This document shows, in pieces, positions 1-11,429 of a DNA stretch of 64,000 nt. The notes below the pieces were generated by a model. The model was not told the origin of the DNA and did not search any database. It saw only the letters and a program-made list of their open reading frames with translations. The stretch is taken from the NCBI GenBank assembly GCA_029717555.1, contig JAMDHS010000071.1, forward strand, positions 46,001 to 110,000. The letters are read 5' to 3'. Numbering within the stretch: position 1 is the first letter of the stretch; every line of letters starts with the position of its first letter. Both the position numbers and the translations under genes were made by a program. The stretch is from Peribolospora baueri. Taxonomy: Eukaryota; Basidiomycota; Peribolosporomycetes; Peribolosporales; Peribolosporaceae.

Positions 1-2537
1 TCAATAGAGACGACCTTGCCGGTGTGGAAGACCCATTGAGAGAGCTTCACCTGTGTTGGTGTAAACGAAGAAAAGGAAAGCAACCGAAGTGAGTTGGACC
101 AGTGTGCGCACGGGTGAAATGCACGACCCGCCGCCGCTCACCTTCCTCTCGGAGACATCGTACACCATAATCTTTCCGTTGCTTTCGCCCGCCGCAAGAT
201 ACTTTCCGTTGGGGGAGAAGGCGAGTGCAGAGAGTGCGCTTCGATTGTTGGCGAGCATGGCGAGCTCTTTGAGAGGAGCACCAGGGGTGTAAGAGTAGAG
301 ATAGACTTTCGAGTCCTGTGCGACCGGACCAAGGGGCATATAACGTGAGGCGAAGGAACGTACGAGTCTCCGAGCTGGATACTCGTATGCCTCACCTCGC
401 CACCAACAGCGATCTCTGAGCCGTTCAGGCTAACCGCAATCACAGTGGGATTGTAGTTGACGCGAAGCGTAGAAGCGGGCTTTGCGCTCTCGAAGACTTG
501 GATGGCGTTGGGAGTGGCCGCGAAGACGACGCCGCCCGAAGTGGCGGAGATTGACTTTGGAAGACCTGCGGTAGCGCTCGAGGTCGTGCTAGGGGTTGAA
601 GTGAGAGCAGAAAGAAAAGGCGTTGACCAGTCAGGAACGAGAACGTAAGGTAGTGTGCGTAGGGTGTGAACCACAAATGTCTGAACCATCGCCTGGAAGC
701 TGAATTTACGGGAGACACAAGCTCACCCGAAAGACGAGCCTACAATCTCTCTGATGCTGTCGTCCATGCCAGCGCTAAAGACCTTCTCGCTTCCGCCGCG
801 GGCAAAAGCGACGACGGCGTTCGAATGTCCGACCCCCTTTAGGGGAGTACACTCGCCCGTTGAGGCGGAGAAGGAGCGTGTGGCACCGTCGTAAGACCCT
901 GTACGCGAGACGGTACCGGCAAGACGATGAGCAGACCAGGTCGAACCAGACCCAGTTTGGCTCTGGACGTCAGGGGGGAAATCTCGTTCACCTGCAAGCA
1001 GAATCCCGTCCTTGCCTCCGACACTCAAGAAAGCAGAGATGCTCTTGTTGGGACCGTATAACACTTTGCTGGCCTTCCCGGGACTCTTCCGGCTCAGCAC
1101 GTTGAGGTCCCCCGACAAACTCAGCGAGACCGCCTCCTCCTCGTTCAACCACGCGTTCCCCACCTGCTGGTCATCCGCCACCGCCATGCCTTTCGCGTCC
1201 CTCGAAAAGGAGGCGAGGTCGTATGCCTCAACGACCTTGCGCGACTCTAGGTCCCACACTTTCGCAAACCCGTCGGCACCAGAGGAGAGGAGAAAGCGAG
1301 AAGACGGCGAGAAGGATACGGCAAAGATGGAGAAGCCGCTGTGCCCTGACGTCAACTCAAACTTAACCTGGCCGGAGGTGCCGTCGTACACGACAATCTT
1401 GCTATCCGAGCCCGCCGAGGCAAACACCTCGCCCGAAGGCGCATAGGCGACGGACTGGATGAAGCGTGTGTGAGTCTGCGTGGACGAGTTAAACTTGTAG
1501 GGGGCGCCGTGGTAAAAGACGACGGAACAGTCGTCGCTGGGTGATATCGATAAGGCAGAACATGAGAACGTTCAACGAACATAATCTTGATCATTGTTAG
1601 ACTGATCAAAACTTGAAACTGGTGTCGTCTTGCAAGATAGTACCCACCTGGCCGTGGCTGCCCTGAAAGGTCGTTGCGCGCGCACAGCGACGGCGTTGAT
1701 AGGTTTGGAGTGACCAGAAATTTCTCCAACCGAATTGCCGGTGAACGCGTCGAAGACGTGGCCGTACCTAGCAAGATTTGAATTGAAAAACATCGTTGGC
1801 AACGTCAGGATAATAAAGCTTGCATCAGGGACAACAACAAGAGGCGCCATTTGATCTCGACGCCGGCTCACCGCTCACGGCCATCGCCCACGGCGATGAT
1901 GCGCTTGCTCTCGCCGTCCCAAGCCAGGTCGTTGATCCGGCCGGCGACGATCTTGATGTCAAGCTTCTCGACCTGTCAGACAGCGGACGGGATTGGAAAA
2001 ACGGGCCATTAGTATGAGTGGGACTGGAGCCGGCTTGAACGTTGCGCTCGACTGGCCAGGGAGCTTGGCGTGAATATGGCCACGGCTGATCCATGCAGGT
2101 TCAACTCCGACTCCACCCTCCACAAAACCGAGAGTCTCAGCCCCAGCTTGCAAATAATTCAAGGTACGGCACACCTTGTCTTCGCCAACCAGATCCCAGA
2201 CCTTGACGGTGCCGCCCGCATCGGCGCTGGCGACATAATATCCCGAAGGGGAGATCTTGGCGACGGTCGTCGGCTGAGTGTGGCCGGTGAAGGCGAAGGA
2301 CTTGCCGAGCTCCTGTTGCAAATATGCAAGACGCAAGTCAAATAAAAAATTGCGCCCGCAAACAGGTGAACGTTGCAATTCTCCCTCGGACACACGCACC
2401 TTGAGGTCCCGAACGATGATGGTGCGTCCGTTGGCATAAACGAGCTTGTCGCCTTTGGGACCGACGCCGAGCTTTGTGGCCTGTGCCCGCACGGTGGTGG
2501 GATTGGCAGGGCAGAGCGAGAGGGGCTTGAAAGACAT
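1..2537 (-). CDS. AIP1: Actin-interacting protein 1 (WD40), 3' end outside window
   Basis: Aip1/WDR1 binds actin filaments with cofilin and speeds their disassembly; it folds as two seven-bladed WD40 propellers in the cytosol. The start is the ATG at 2535-2537, giving MSFKPLSLCPANPTTVRAQA. Exon 1 is 2400-2537 and exon 2 is 2175-2312 (FTGHTQPTTVAKISPSGYYV, then VKVWDLVGEDK). Further exons carry blades such as GHSKPINAV, FASAGSDSKIVVYDG, FSPSSRFLLSSGADGFAKVW and LAFSPNGKYLAAGESNGKIM. The last visible exon (after an intron ending near 50) reads VKLSQWVFHTGKVVSI and is still open at base 1, so the C-terminus lies off the left edge. About eight introns are visible. It is divergent from the SLD2-like gene. 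The family assignment is firm because the order of repeats and the KLSQWVFHT segment match Aip1; individual middle splice sites are less certain. Confidence 0.9.
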
Positions 2538-2884
2538 GTTATGCTCTGCCTGCTAGGAAGGGTGCAACGAGAACGTCGAGGGGAATGGTAGCAAGATGTG
2601 ACAACCTTGTTCTCAGCCCTCGACTTCGCCCCTCGGCTGGCAGCGATCGGGAGCCGGGCGCCACGTGGACGATCCACTCACTGTACACGTCGGCAAGCCA
2701 CTCTACGCGTCGATGGGTCCAGCCGCGTCAGTGGGATCGGCAACCGGCGACGGTGACACCGACCGCGCATATTGATCTCGACGTTCCTTTTCACTTTGCT
2801 TTGCCCTCTCCACTCGTAAACCCTCTACAACGCTCAAGTGGCAGGTGGCTGTGCGCCATATCGTCCGCAAACGAGCGTCTCGTC
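2538..2884. promoter_or_regulatory. Shared upstream region of AIP1 and SLD2-like gene
   Basis: These 347 bases separate two divergent start codons and must hold both promoters. I see no TATA box or repeated operator-like motif, only mixed-composition sequence. The call rests on gene orientation alone. Confidence 0.5.
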
Positions 2885-5468
2885 ATGTCCGCCGAGGTGC
2901 GCGCCAAGCTCAAAAATTTCCAACGCCAGTTCAAGGCAAAGGTGGGCACCAGAAAGACCGTAGACCGCAGGCAATGAGAGTCACGGCTCAGCGGGCCAAG
3001 CTTTGTTACAGCGACATGCACCGACAACTGACCTTGTCGAGGACGGCCAACTACCGGTCTCTCCCTGTCTTCATTCCTTCACGCATCTCTAGCACGGCCG
3101 CGACCCCACGAAGGCCGATATCCAGCAACACCCCGACATCGCCGAGGCGTACGCTGTCTACAACGCCTCTCGAAAAGGCTCCTCTTCTTCAGCTCTGAGC
3201 GGTAGTGGCACCAGTGTCTCAAAGTACGCTCGTAATCTTACCAATGTATTGCCCTCCTCGTCCTCCGCTTTACCCCAAACGCCGACCAAGGCCAAGACTC
3301 GTCAGGCCCCTAGCACCGGTCTACCGTTCCCCTTCAAGACGCCGGAGCGGCCATCAGCCTCCAAGGCTCGGAGCTACGGGGACGGAGTCACGGACTCGCT
3401 CGCCTCCTCTTCTTCCGCCATGCCCTCTCCCTTTGTTCCTCCTTCTGCTTCCAAACGTTCAGGTTTCGCAAAGAGCACTCTTGCTATTACTCCTCAGAAG
3501 CGCAAATCTCCCTCCCAGGTCTTCGACGTCGGTACCGACCGGGGACAAGGCTCTAGCGCACGTTCATTCGACTTTGTTCCTTCTCCGCACCGCCTTCGGA
3601 ATTTGATTGGCTCTCACTCTATCTCCGGCTCCCCGAACAAGCAGCTCAAAACGGCTTCGGAGCGAAAAGCGGCGGACGAGAGAACGGCGAAAGCGATCGA
3701 GGCGGAGACGATCACCCCCCGGACCAAGGCGAGAAAGAGACTCCGGGGGGAGGATGTGCCCGCAACGCCTGGCGGGGATGGGGCGAGGAGGGCGAGGAAG
3801 GCGAAGAGGGGTAGTGGTGCTTTTGCGGCGCTGCGCAAAGCAGGGCCAGACGGTGGTGGTGTTGGAGACGGAGCCAAGGCTGCGGTGCAGGACGTGACGT
3901 TGGAAATGAGGGAGGACGATGACGACGAAGAGATGCTCGGTCCCTCCCCGTCCAAACCTTTCACCTCGAGCGCGACGTCCGGCGGGCGCGTCTTCACTTC
4001 CTTGTTCGACGAGGACGAGGATGTGGTCGAGTCTCCTGCTTCCTCATCGGCGTCAGCGTCTAACGATGCAGCGCGATTTTATGCGGCTGGATACGACACG
4101 GCTGATCTCAGCTCCGTACGGAGGAACGTTCAGTCTCTGTTCGGTGGCGCTGGTGCCAGGGCAGCCAAGGGCGCAGGCAAGTCAGCTGGCGGTGGCGCTG
4201 TCGAGGACTCGACGACTGCTCGATCGATGGCATCCAGCATTTCTAAGACTGCACCTCTGCTGTCTCTGCGGCGGAAAGGTCTCAGGAAGAAGACATCGCT
4301 CGGCATGCCGCCGCCCAAGGACACTTTCGATGACGTCAAGCCCGATCGCTCTCGTCCAGGACGCTCAATCGACAGGATGGGCCGTCCTCACGCTCGCGTA
4401 GTGTCGGGCCAGGCGACCGCCAGCGACGAGGAAGAGGCTGAAATGTGGGCAGAGATGCACGGTCAGCCCCCCTCCGAGGCCGCCCTGACCCGTCCCGTTC
4501 ACGTCGGCCTGGTTGCTGAAGAGCAAGCCACAGGGAAGGATACGAGGACGGATGCCGACGTCGACGCCGACGCCGCACCTCTGACGGTTCGCGCCCGCCG
4601 TCAAAACCCACGTAACCTAATTCACTACATCGACCTCGATGTCCCCGACGATGAAGACGAAGAGACGGACGGCAACAACCGAACTCGAGCTCATCGACGC
4701 TTGGCGATCCTTCCGTACCAGCGGTATGGTAGCCTTTCGTTATCGCCTTCGAAGGAGATGTGCTCCGAGCCAGAGCGCGCGTCGTCGGCGACTGCCACCG
4801 TGAACTCGTCGGCAGCGGAGGCGGAAGGAGGGGGAGGGTCGTTGGGGGAGATAGGGTTTGGCGAAGGCCATACCTCAGAGGACGAGGAAGAGGTGGAGAA
4901 GCAGCGGATCGGCTTGCCTCTGCTCCATAGCCGACGGAGATCACCTCTGCCTTCTCCACATCAGCATGAGAATGAGGTTGAAGAAGAAGGTGAAGACGAG
5001 GGACGAGCGTCCAAATCAGGACCGTCGGTGTTGGAGTCCCGGTCTTGCTCGAATGAAGGCGCTTTTCCAGATCACTATCCCCAACGGTCCGACGACGATA
5101 ACGACCACGACGGCGGGAAAAAAAGGGTCTTCCGAAAGGACATCTCCGTCGATGTGCCCTTCACCCTGCTGGAGACGCTCTCTCTGCGCTCTCCCGACAA
5201 AGAGAAGCGCCTGGCGTCTGTGCGACGGAAAGAGGAGGAGAAGGTGCAGGTTCTCTTAGGGGAGAAGAAGGCTTCAAAATTGGGGTCGAGCGCGTGGGGA
5301 GGTCGGGGAACGTTTGAAATGAGCGAAGATGAGGAGGACGCGCCGAGGGACGGCGCGGCTGGGGACGAGGACGGGGAGGATGAGGACTGGGCTAGCGAGA
5401 TCAGTTCGGGGGCTTGGGGAGAGGACGCTGGATGGGACTCGGATTTTGAGAAAATTGACTTGGTCTGA
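2885..5468 (+). CDS. SLD2: Sld2/DRC1-like DNA replication regulator
   Basis: Sld2 is a CDK substrate which, when phosphorylated, bridges Dpb11 and the GINS-Pol epsilon pre-loading complex to start replication. Exon 1 (2885-2941) encodes MSAEVRAKLKNFQRQFKAK. A 151-bp intron (GTGGGC...CTCTAG) leads to exon 2 at 3093, which continues HGRDPTKADIQQHPDIAEAY. This is the Sld2 N-terminal signature (helix, then HGR.P...DI...P.IA..Y). The protein is about 810 residues. Roughly residues 50-250 carry many SP/TP sites followed by a basic residue (TPTK, TPQK, SPNK, TPRTK, SPSK, SPDK), as expected for multisite CDK control. A basic patch (LRRKGLRKKTSL) and NPRNLIHYIDL follow in the middle. The C-terminal third is acidic and probably disordered. 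The N-terminal match is clear; the long tail is poorly conserved in this family. Confidence 0.8.
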
Positions 5469-5771
5469 GGGGGGTGTTAACAATGTGAGGCACCCTCGTA
5501 TGTCTTTCCTAGCAAGTCCTTGTCCTTTCCGAACAAGTTTGTTTGAGCACTCCCAAGTCCGTTCGCGAAGCGAAAAAAATATGTTTGGACGAGATGGCAA
5601 AAACTACCTGGACAAGAGGGCGAAGACGGGAAAACCTTTTTGTTCTCCGTCCCCTCGTGCCTTAAGCGACGCTAACGCTCTGCGACTGAAAAAAGAGGTA
5701 GACGGGGAAGGCACGGTTCCGATCGTAAAAGTACAGTGAACAGGTCGCAGAAAGGCCGAAGAGATCGCTGC
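5469..5771. other. Convergent 3' intergenic region
   Basis: These 303 bases lie between the stop codons of the SLD2-like and BCL7-like genes, so they hold two 3' ends. No further gene or repeat is evident. Confidence 0.5.
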
Positions 5772-6898
5772 TCATCGTGCTTCTTCTCCGCCGTCGTCCT
5801 CCATTCTTACATCCTCAGGACTGGCTGCATCTGGCCCCGCATCGGCTTTCGCTCCCATCTCAACCTTTTCCCCAGTCCCTGCCTTCTCACTAGCCCCTCC
5901 CTCCGGCTCACCATCAGCTTCGTTCGCCACCGCCATCGTATCGCCCTTGTCCTCCTCCATCTTCTCCTCTTCCAGCCCCGCGTCCACACCTGACATTTTC
6001 TGGTCCTCTGTCTCCCTCTTACCATCCTCTGCCCCCGTCAGCGAACTCTCCGCCGGCGGAGGGAGCCCGGAGGACGGGAAAGGAGTGGGCGAAGGCTCCA
6101 TGGACGCGGAGACGGAAGTGGAAGTGCTCAAGATATCTGCAGGGGTCCGACCGAAACCGTCGGGCTTGGTCGCGCTTTCCTTGGTCTGGCCTGGCTCGTG
6201 GTGGGATGGCGGGGGCTTGATGTCACTGTCACTGTTGTTGTTAGTCGTGCTCTGGGTAGCACTTCCGGCCCCAACTGGAGTGTCAGAGACGGGAGGAACA
6301 AGAGTTCCCAGTCCCCCAGAGTAGCTCACGCTCGCAGGGGTATCCGCGCCCGTCGTCCCTGGTCCTTCTGCCTCGCCATCCCCGTCGTCCCCGTCACCGT
6401 CAGGGCCTAGGAGCGTGGGAGTGCCGATGTTAGCGGCGGCAGCAGCAGCGGCAGCAGCGGCGGCGACGTTGCTGGCAATCTCGGGTGGAGCTTCAGTGGG
6501 AAGCCCGTCTTGCACGTCGTTGAATACAATCTCCTCCTTTGTCGACACCCACTTGAGCACCTTGTACGACGGCTGGGAAGGGTTGACCGTCACCCATTTT
6601 CGTTCCCAGTGGCTGCAATGTGACGCAAGAGGGGAAAAAAGAGTGAGCAGAGCGGGGACAGACGCTGCAAATATGAGCTGCTGGGGAGGGCTTCCCACTC
6701 ACATCACCGGCTGGTTGACATTTCTTCGCAGCGCCTCGGACTGGTTGGGAGCGAAGCTGGATCGATGCGCGTCGCGTGCAGGCCACCGCCAAGACGGCCG
6801 TCAGCAGTCCCTCTCTCGCACCTCGCCCAACCAACTCACGCATACGACGTCGAAACGACCGAGCTGCGCACTCACCGACCACCCCATCGCGAAGACAT
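5772..6898 (-). CDS. BCL7-like N-terminal domain protein (possible SWI/SNF subunit)
   Basis: Three exons join cleanly: 6876-6898, 6703-6756 and 5772-6612 (23+54+841 nt), giving 305 residues. The start reads MSSRWGGRFAPNQSEALRRN, followed by VNQPVIHWERKWVTVN and YKVLKWVSTKEE. The W-E-(R/K)-K-W-V-T-V...K-W-V pattern is the hallmark of the BCL7 N-terminal domain, a small accessory subunit of animal BAF (SWI/SNF) complexes. After residue ~65 the chain becomes low-complexity: a run of alanines, Ser/Thr/Pro-rich stretches, and a glutamate-rich C-terminal tail ending DDGGEEAR. That disordered tail is also typical of BCL7. Nuclear location and a remodelling role are inferred from the family, not shown. 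The gene is divergent from the MTM1-type carrier, 249 bp away. Confidence 0.6.
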
Positions 6899-7147
6899 TG
6901 TGGGCTGTCACCGCCAGTGCTCGTGTCGTCGAAAGGTGGATGGACGGATGGTAAGTTGTCTGTCGCTGGGCGCGTGAACGTCCACCGATCGCTCCCTATC
7001 TCCGCCTAACCGCGTGCGTTATCTCCGTGCGGCCCGAGCAGAAGACCGTCGATTAAAATGTCGGCAACGTGACTCTCCTCTCCCACTTCGCCGCCACCAC
7101 CACCACCACCGCTTTGCTATCCTTTCTACTTCCTCCTTCCTCCGACC

Positions 7148-9220
7148 ATGGCAGAGGAAGAACTCGAGGCCATTCTCCCCGTCGCAGACGTGGACCTCGA
7201 GCAGGAGGTGGTCTACGCCCGCCACGCTCATCCTCCCGGCTCCGGCTCCTCGGACGGTGGCGAGCGCTGGGACCACCACCGTCGGCCGTCTGTGGGCAAG
7301 AAGGCCGTCGCCGCTATCACCGGCTCTGTCGCCGTGTCTTTGATCAGTGAGCAGCATAGGCAGGTTGGAACATTGTGCAGTTCTTGAAGTCAGCGCTGAC
7401 CGGTTACTTTTTGTGCTGCTCCCTCCGCTCAGTGACTCCCTTCGACGTCGTCAAGACACGGCTGCAGACCCAGGCCGTACCTGAACCTCTCTTCCTCCCC
7501 TCCTCACACCTAGCTGCTCCGCAGCCGCCACGACCAGCATGGCCAGAAGAGCTTTCTTCGAAGGCCGGACCGTCGTCCTCACCTTCCTCGTCCACCTCCT
7601 CTTCAACAGTCGCACGGGGGACACGCTCTAGCCGGCCGCCAGCCACATGCTGTCAACCCACCTTCTTTACGACGAACCACCACGAACGGAATTTGCTATG
7701 TCGGTTTGACCCGCGAGTTGACCACATATTTCCATCAACCACCCCTGCAAATCAAGCGTACGCACAGTCCCTGCCCTCGTCCACATCGGCGAGCGCGAGC
7801 GCACAGAGCCTCGGGAAAGGCAAAGGAGTTGGGGCCTCTCTAGGCTCTTCGTCCTCCAGCTTACACGGAGCATCTTCTTCTTCAACACCTGCAGCTACGC
7901 TCCGTTTCCCTGCCGTTTCGCGATTTTTCCCCACCTTCACACCTTCACCCTCTATCGTTCACACGTCAGCACACGGCACTGGCGCAGGCGTCGCCGTGCT
8001 CTCTCCCGACTGTCTCTTTCCAGACCAGGGCACTGCGCAGGCGGAGCTCGAGCATTGGGCCAAAGATCGGAGGCTTACGGGGTTTGTGGACGGTATGAGG
8101 AAGATCCTCAAATGGGAGGGCGTGAGAGGGCTGTGGAGAGGTCTTAGTCCAACGTTGTAAGTTGTCCAGCTCGGAGACGGCCCGTTCGAAGAGATTTAAC
8201 CTCTGCAAGGGCGCCTTGCTAACTTTCCTCATATAAACCTACTGTTTTAGAGTGATGACGGTCCCGTCCAACGTTGTCTACATGACGACCTACGACCATC
8301 TGCGCGACATTTTCATGTCCTACGAACCACCACCACAAATACCCAGCCTGTCGCCCACCACTCCCAAGCCCATCTCCACCGCCGCAGCGACGCCTATTAC
8401 CAACACCATCACCGTCCATTCTGCTCTTTCCGCTCTCTCAGCAGGTATCATTGCCCGCACTCTCTCCGCTACCATCGTCTCGCCTTTGGAGCTCATCCGG
8501 ACACGCCTCCAGGCGAGCCATGCGCGTACCTCGGCAGTGGTTCTTGCGCAGATTGTGCAAATGGTCCGCACAGAAGGCCCACAGAGTCTCTGGAAGGGCC
8601 TCAGCCCCACACTTTGGAGGGATGTGCCGTTCTCCGGAATTTATTTTGCCGGGTACGAGGGTATTAAGAGGGCGTTGACGGGTGGAAAGGGAATGGGCGA
8701 GGGGACGACGGGCGGAAACAGCGGAGAGGAGTTTAGCGTCGCGTTTATTAGTGGCGCAATTAGCGGATCGGTGAGTTGCGCAGATGGGGCAATGAGATGA
8801 AATCGGATTTGCTGCAAGACCGATTGCTCGGGCTTCGCTGACCGTTCGTTTTCCCCACTCCTCTTTTCTGATTTTCAGGTCGCCGCCACCATCACTCACC
8901 CTTTCGATGTGATCAAAACTCACCGACAAGTAGAGTTCTCTAACAATGTGACCCCTTCGCCGCCTCTTCCGCCCGCGTCCACTACACCACCACTACCGGC
9001 CTCTTCGACTTCTCCTTATCCGTCAGCCTCTAGCCCGAGTCCTTCTCTGAACCCAAGGCCAACAAGCACATTCGCGTTCTTCTCGCGCATCGTACGACAA
9101 GAAGGCTTCCAGGGCCTCTTTAGAGGCCTCACTCCTCGCGTAGCCAAAGTGTCCCCCGCTTGCGGAATCATGATCGGCACGTACGAGCTCATGGGCAAGG
9201 CGCTCGTCCGTGAGGAGTAG
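7148..9220 (+). CDS. MTM1: Mitochondrial carrier, MTM1/SLC25A39-40 type
   Basis: Four exons (7148-7346, 7433-8156, 8251-8770, 8879-9220) give 594 residues. The three carrier repeats each show the P-x-(D/E)-x-(I/V)-(K/R)-x-(R/H) signature: TPFDVVKTRLQTQ, SPLELIRTRLQASH and HPFDVIKTHRQ. Matching (W/F)(R/K)GL(S/T)P helices follow (GLWRGLSPTLVMTVPSNVVY, LWKGLSPTLWRDVPFSGIYF, LFRGLTPRVAK). The VMTVPSNVVYMTTYDHL segment is typical of Mtm1/SLC25A39, an inner-membrane carrier linked to glutathione import and to manganese/iron handling in mitochondria. The first matrix loop is greatly enlarged (about 200 residues, Ser-rich) and contains a Cys-Cys pair and a third Cys (see findings). Another Ser/Pro-rich insertion lies in the third repeat. 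Length is well above the usual ~350 because of these loops. Confidence 0.88.
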
Positions 9221-9936
9221 ACCCCGCTCTCCACCCGCTCAAGTACGCCATAGAACGTCTGATGTGTTAGGTATATTCCGTCCGTGATGGGAACTTTGCC
9301 CGTCCCCCTCCCTCGCCAACATCTTACAAGCATGTAGACGGATTCAGTCTCGCTTTGCTGCTCAAAACACACGGATCGTATAGATTTGTTCGTGAGGGAC
9401 GGACTAGTGATGAGGTCTTCCATCTTCCTGGTGAAAGAACCTTGGCGAAAGCGAGTGGTGTACACACGGAGCGCGGTTTGGCCAGCTACACGCCGTACCT
9501 ATGTTCAGCGTTCAGCGACATATATCCGTTCTCCATCATATGTCCATCTCGATTCGCAGCATTTCAAACTCAATTCAATTCAGTCCTTTTGGAATCAACC
9601 AGACACAGGGAAGCAGGGAACATGGGGGCATGATTTTGACTGTAAACGTTGCGCTGGAAGACAGGTTGCGGAGGCCGGTGGAAAGGAGACGAGAAGGACG
9701 AGTTGAGACTTGCTTTTGCAAAGGCGAGGAGCTGACGATAGGAACGAGTCGGACCTAACCCCCCCCCCGGCGGAATTGGCGCCAAGAACTAAATGGACAG
9801 GATGAGCCGGTTGAGGGAACAGAGAACGCATGCATGAGGTTTTGGGGATGAGCGAGTAGGATGATGCCCTTGGCTTTCAAAGGCGACAGAGGTTAGGCAG
9901 CGAGGCAGCGTCATAAAGGAGAAGGTGAATAGCGGG
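9221..9936. other. Convergent intergenic region, no gene seen
   Basis: About 700 bases lie between the 3' ends of the carrier gene and the F-box-like gene. A run of C residues sits near 9760-9768. The short open frames on both strands have no recognisable motif and no plausible splice partners. Confidence 0.45.
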
Positions 9937-10793
9937 TTAACCAGTCTCGCTCAGAAGCGCCCGCTCGAGCCATTTCTTCCACATATGATCAGTGCGTTTG
10001 ATTGCCTTGGCATTAGGCATCTGCCCACCTAAGCTCCGCCACGCGGTGGTCAGAAGGCCGGGCTGTTGGACGACGGTGGAGGCCGAGGAACCTTTCACCA
10101 ACAGAGATAGGTGCACGGATTTCAGGGACGCCTTCTCTTGCAAGTCTTTCAGAAGCGTGACAAGCATCTTGCGAGCGCAGGCATCCCAATCTGGCTCCGA
10201 CGTCCGAGTCAGATGAACACTCTCCAGCTGAGGCATGTCGATGAGCTTAGGCATGTACGACGAAGCCGTGTGGGGAGGGCTCCACAGGTGCAAAGTCGTA
10301 ACTTGACGTAGGAGTGTGCAACCGACATTGAGGGAGTGGCCGATAGTGAGATCCAACGTCGGCCCTTTCCGAGGCAGCCTCAAGAAACCAGTGTGGCAGA
10401 AGACGAGACGTGGATGGAGGCCAAGCGATAGCAGCTCATCACAACGCATAAAGAGCTCCTTACATACCGGGTTGCCTGGCCCATGAGACTGTCGGGAAGG
10501 TCTTCGAAGCAGCCATGGTGCTTCAAGCGTATCGGCGCGTGAAAGGTCCGACCGCCGATCCAGAGATGGCGGACTTCGGTGCCTATGGATGGCTTTCTCA
10601 TGACCAACAGGGCGAAGGCCTGGAAAGCGCGCATAGTGTGCAATGAAACGACCCGATAAAGGCGCCGGCCGACCTTTTTGTGGGTGTAGCGGTTGACGAG
10701 TGAGAGGTTGAGAAGCTGCCATGAAGGGGAAGACTCGATCGCCTTGTCGAAGACATAATCAACCAGTTCAACCGGAAGCGAGGAGAGGGGCAT
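9937..10793 (-). CDS. F-box-like protein
   Basis: The N-terminus reads MPLSSLPVELVDYVFDKAIE and then LLNLSLVNRYTHKKVGRRLY, the (L/I)P.E(L/I)...V...L...(S)LVNR pattern of fungal F-box domains, which recruit substrates to SCF ubiquitin ligases through Skp1. Two reading frames carry the gene. They are joined exactly by a canonical 89-bp intron at 10379-10467 (GTATGT...TTGAG), making 255 residues with LPRKGPTLDLTIGHSLN after the junction. The C-terminal half has weak leucine-rich spacing (VTTLHLW, LESVHLTR, LKSVHLSLL), suggesting an LRR-like substrate-binding region. An in-frame upstream ATG at 10820 would add nine residues. The specific substrate is unknown. If the intron is wrong, the gene would instead be frameshifted. 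Confidence 0.6.
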
Positions 10794-11429
10794 TTTGACA
10801 GAGGGAAACAGAACAAGCAAGGTCAGAGATGCGAGGGAGGCGGAAAAAAAGAGGAGGGTGGTGGTTGGGAGGAGACAATAGCTCGTCGTCCATCCGGGTT
10901 GTGACGTGCTTTATCTGATAGGCAGTGCACCCGTAAACGCCCCGAGCTTTTCCCTTCTCCCAGCGAACCGTCGGGAGGACCAAAAGAAAACAAAACTACG
11001 TATGCATGTATTAGATTCTGTCCGTCGGGTGATTACGAAGAACACGAGAGGCAGGGAAGGAGGCGGATGATGGTGATTGCAGTCACGTTTGGACAAACGG
11101 AGACACCTCCGCTACGTATCGAGGAGGCATGGGGAGGAGGGCAGTCGAAAGAAAAAAAAATAAAAATAAAAAAATAAAAAAATAAAAAAAATAAAAAAAG
11201 GAGGAGCTCAGACGGACGCTTGGCAGAGGCAAGGTGTGGGAGAACGACGTAGACATTTGCGAGGAGTGTGTCCGCCCTCGAGCCTTGCAGAGCGCGGGCC
11301 AGCATTTTTCTCACCGACGTGCCCACACCACAGGACGATCAGATCAGATGAGACGAGACGAGTGCAGACGAGAGAACAGCGACGCACAGAGCTATAGAAG
11401 CATACCTCGATCCATCATCGATCGATCGA
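10794..11429. other. Intergenic region with A-rich tract
   Basis: This stretch lies upstream of the F-box-like gene and downstream of the RCC1-like gene. It contains the A-rich array at 11151-11199 and an (ATCG) run near 11418-11430. No coding sequence is supported. Confidence 0.45.
11151..11199. repeat. A-rich array, (TAAAAAAA)-like
   Basis: About 49 bases of A broken by single T residues at roughly 6-9 base spacing. It could be a nucleosome-excluding poly(dA:dT) tract upstream of the F-box-like gene, but it may simply be a microsatellite. Confidence 0.8.
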
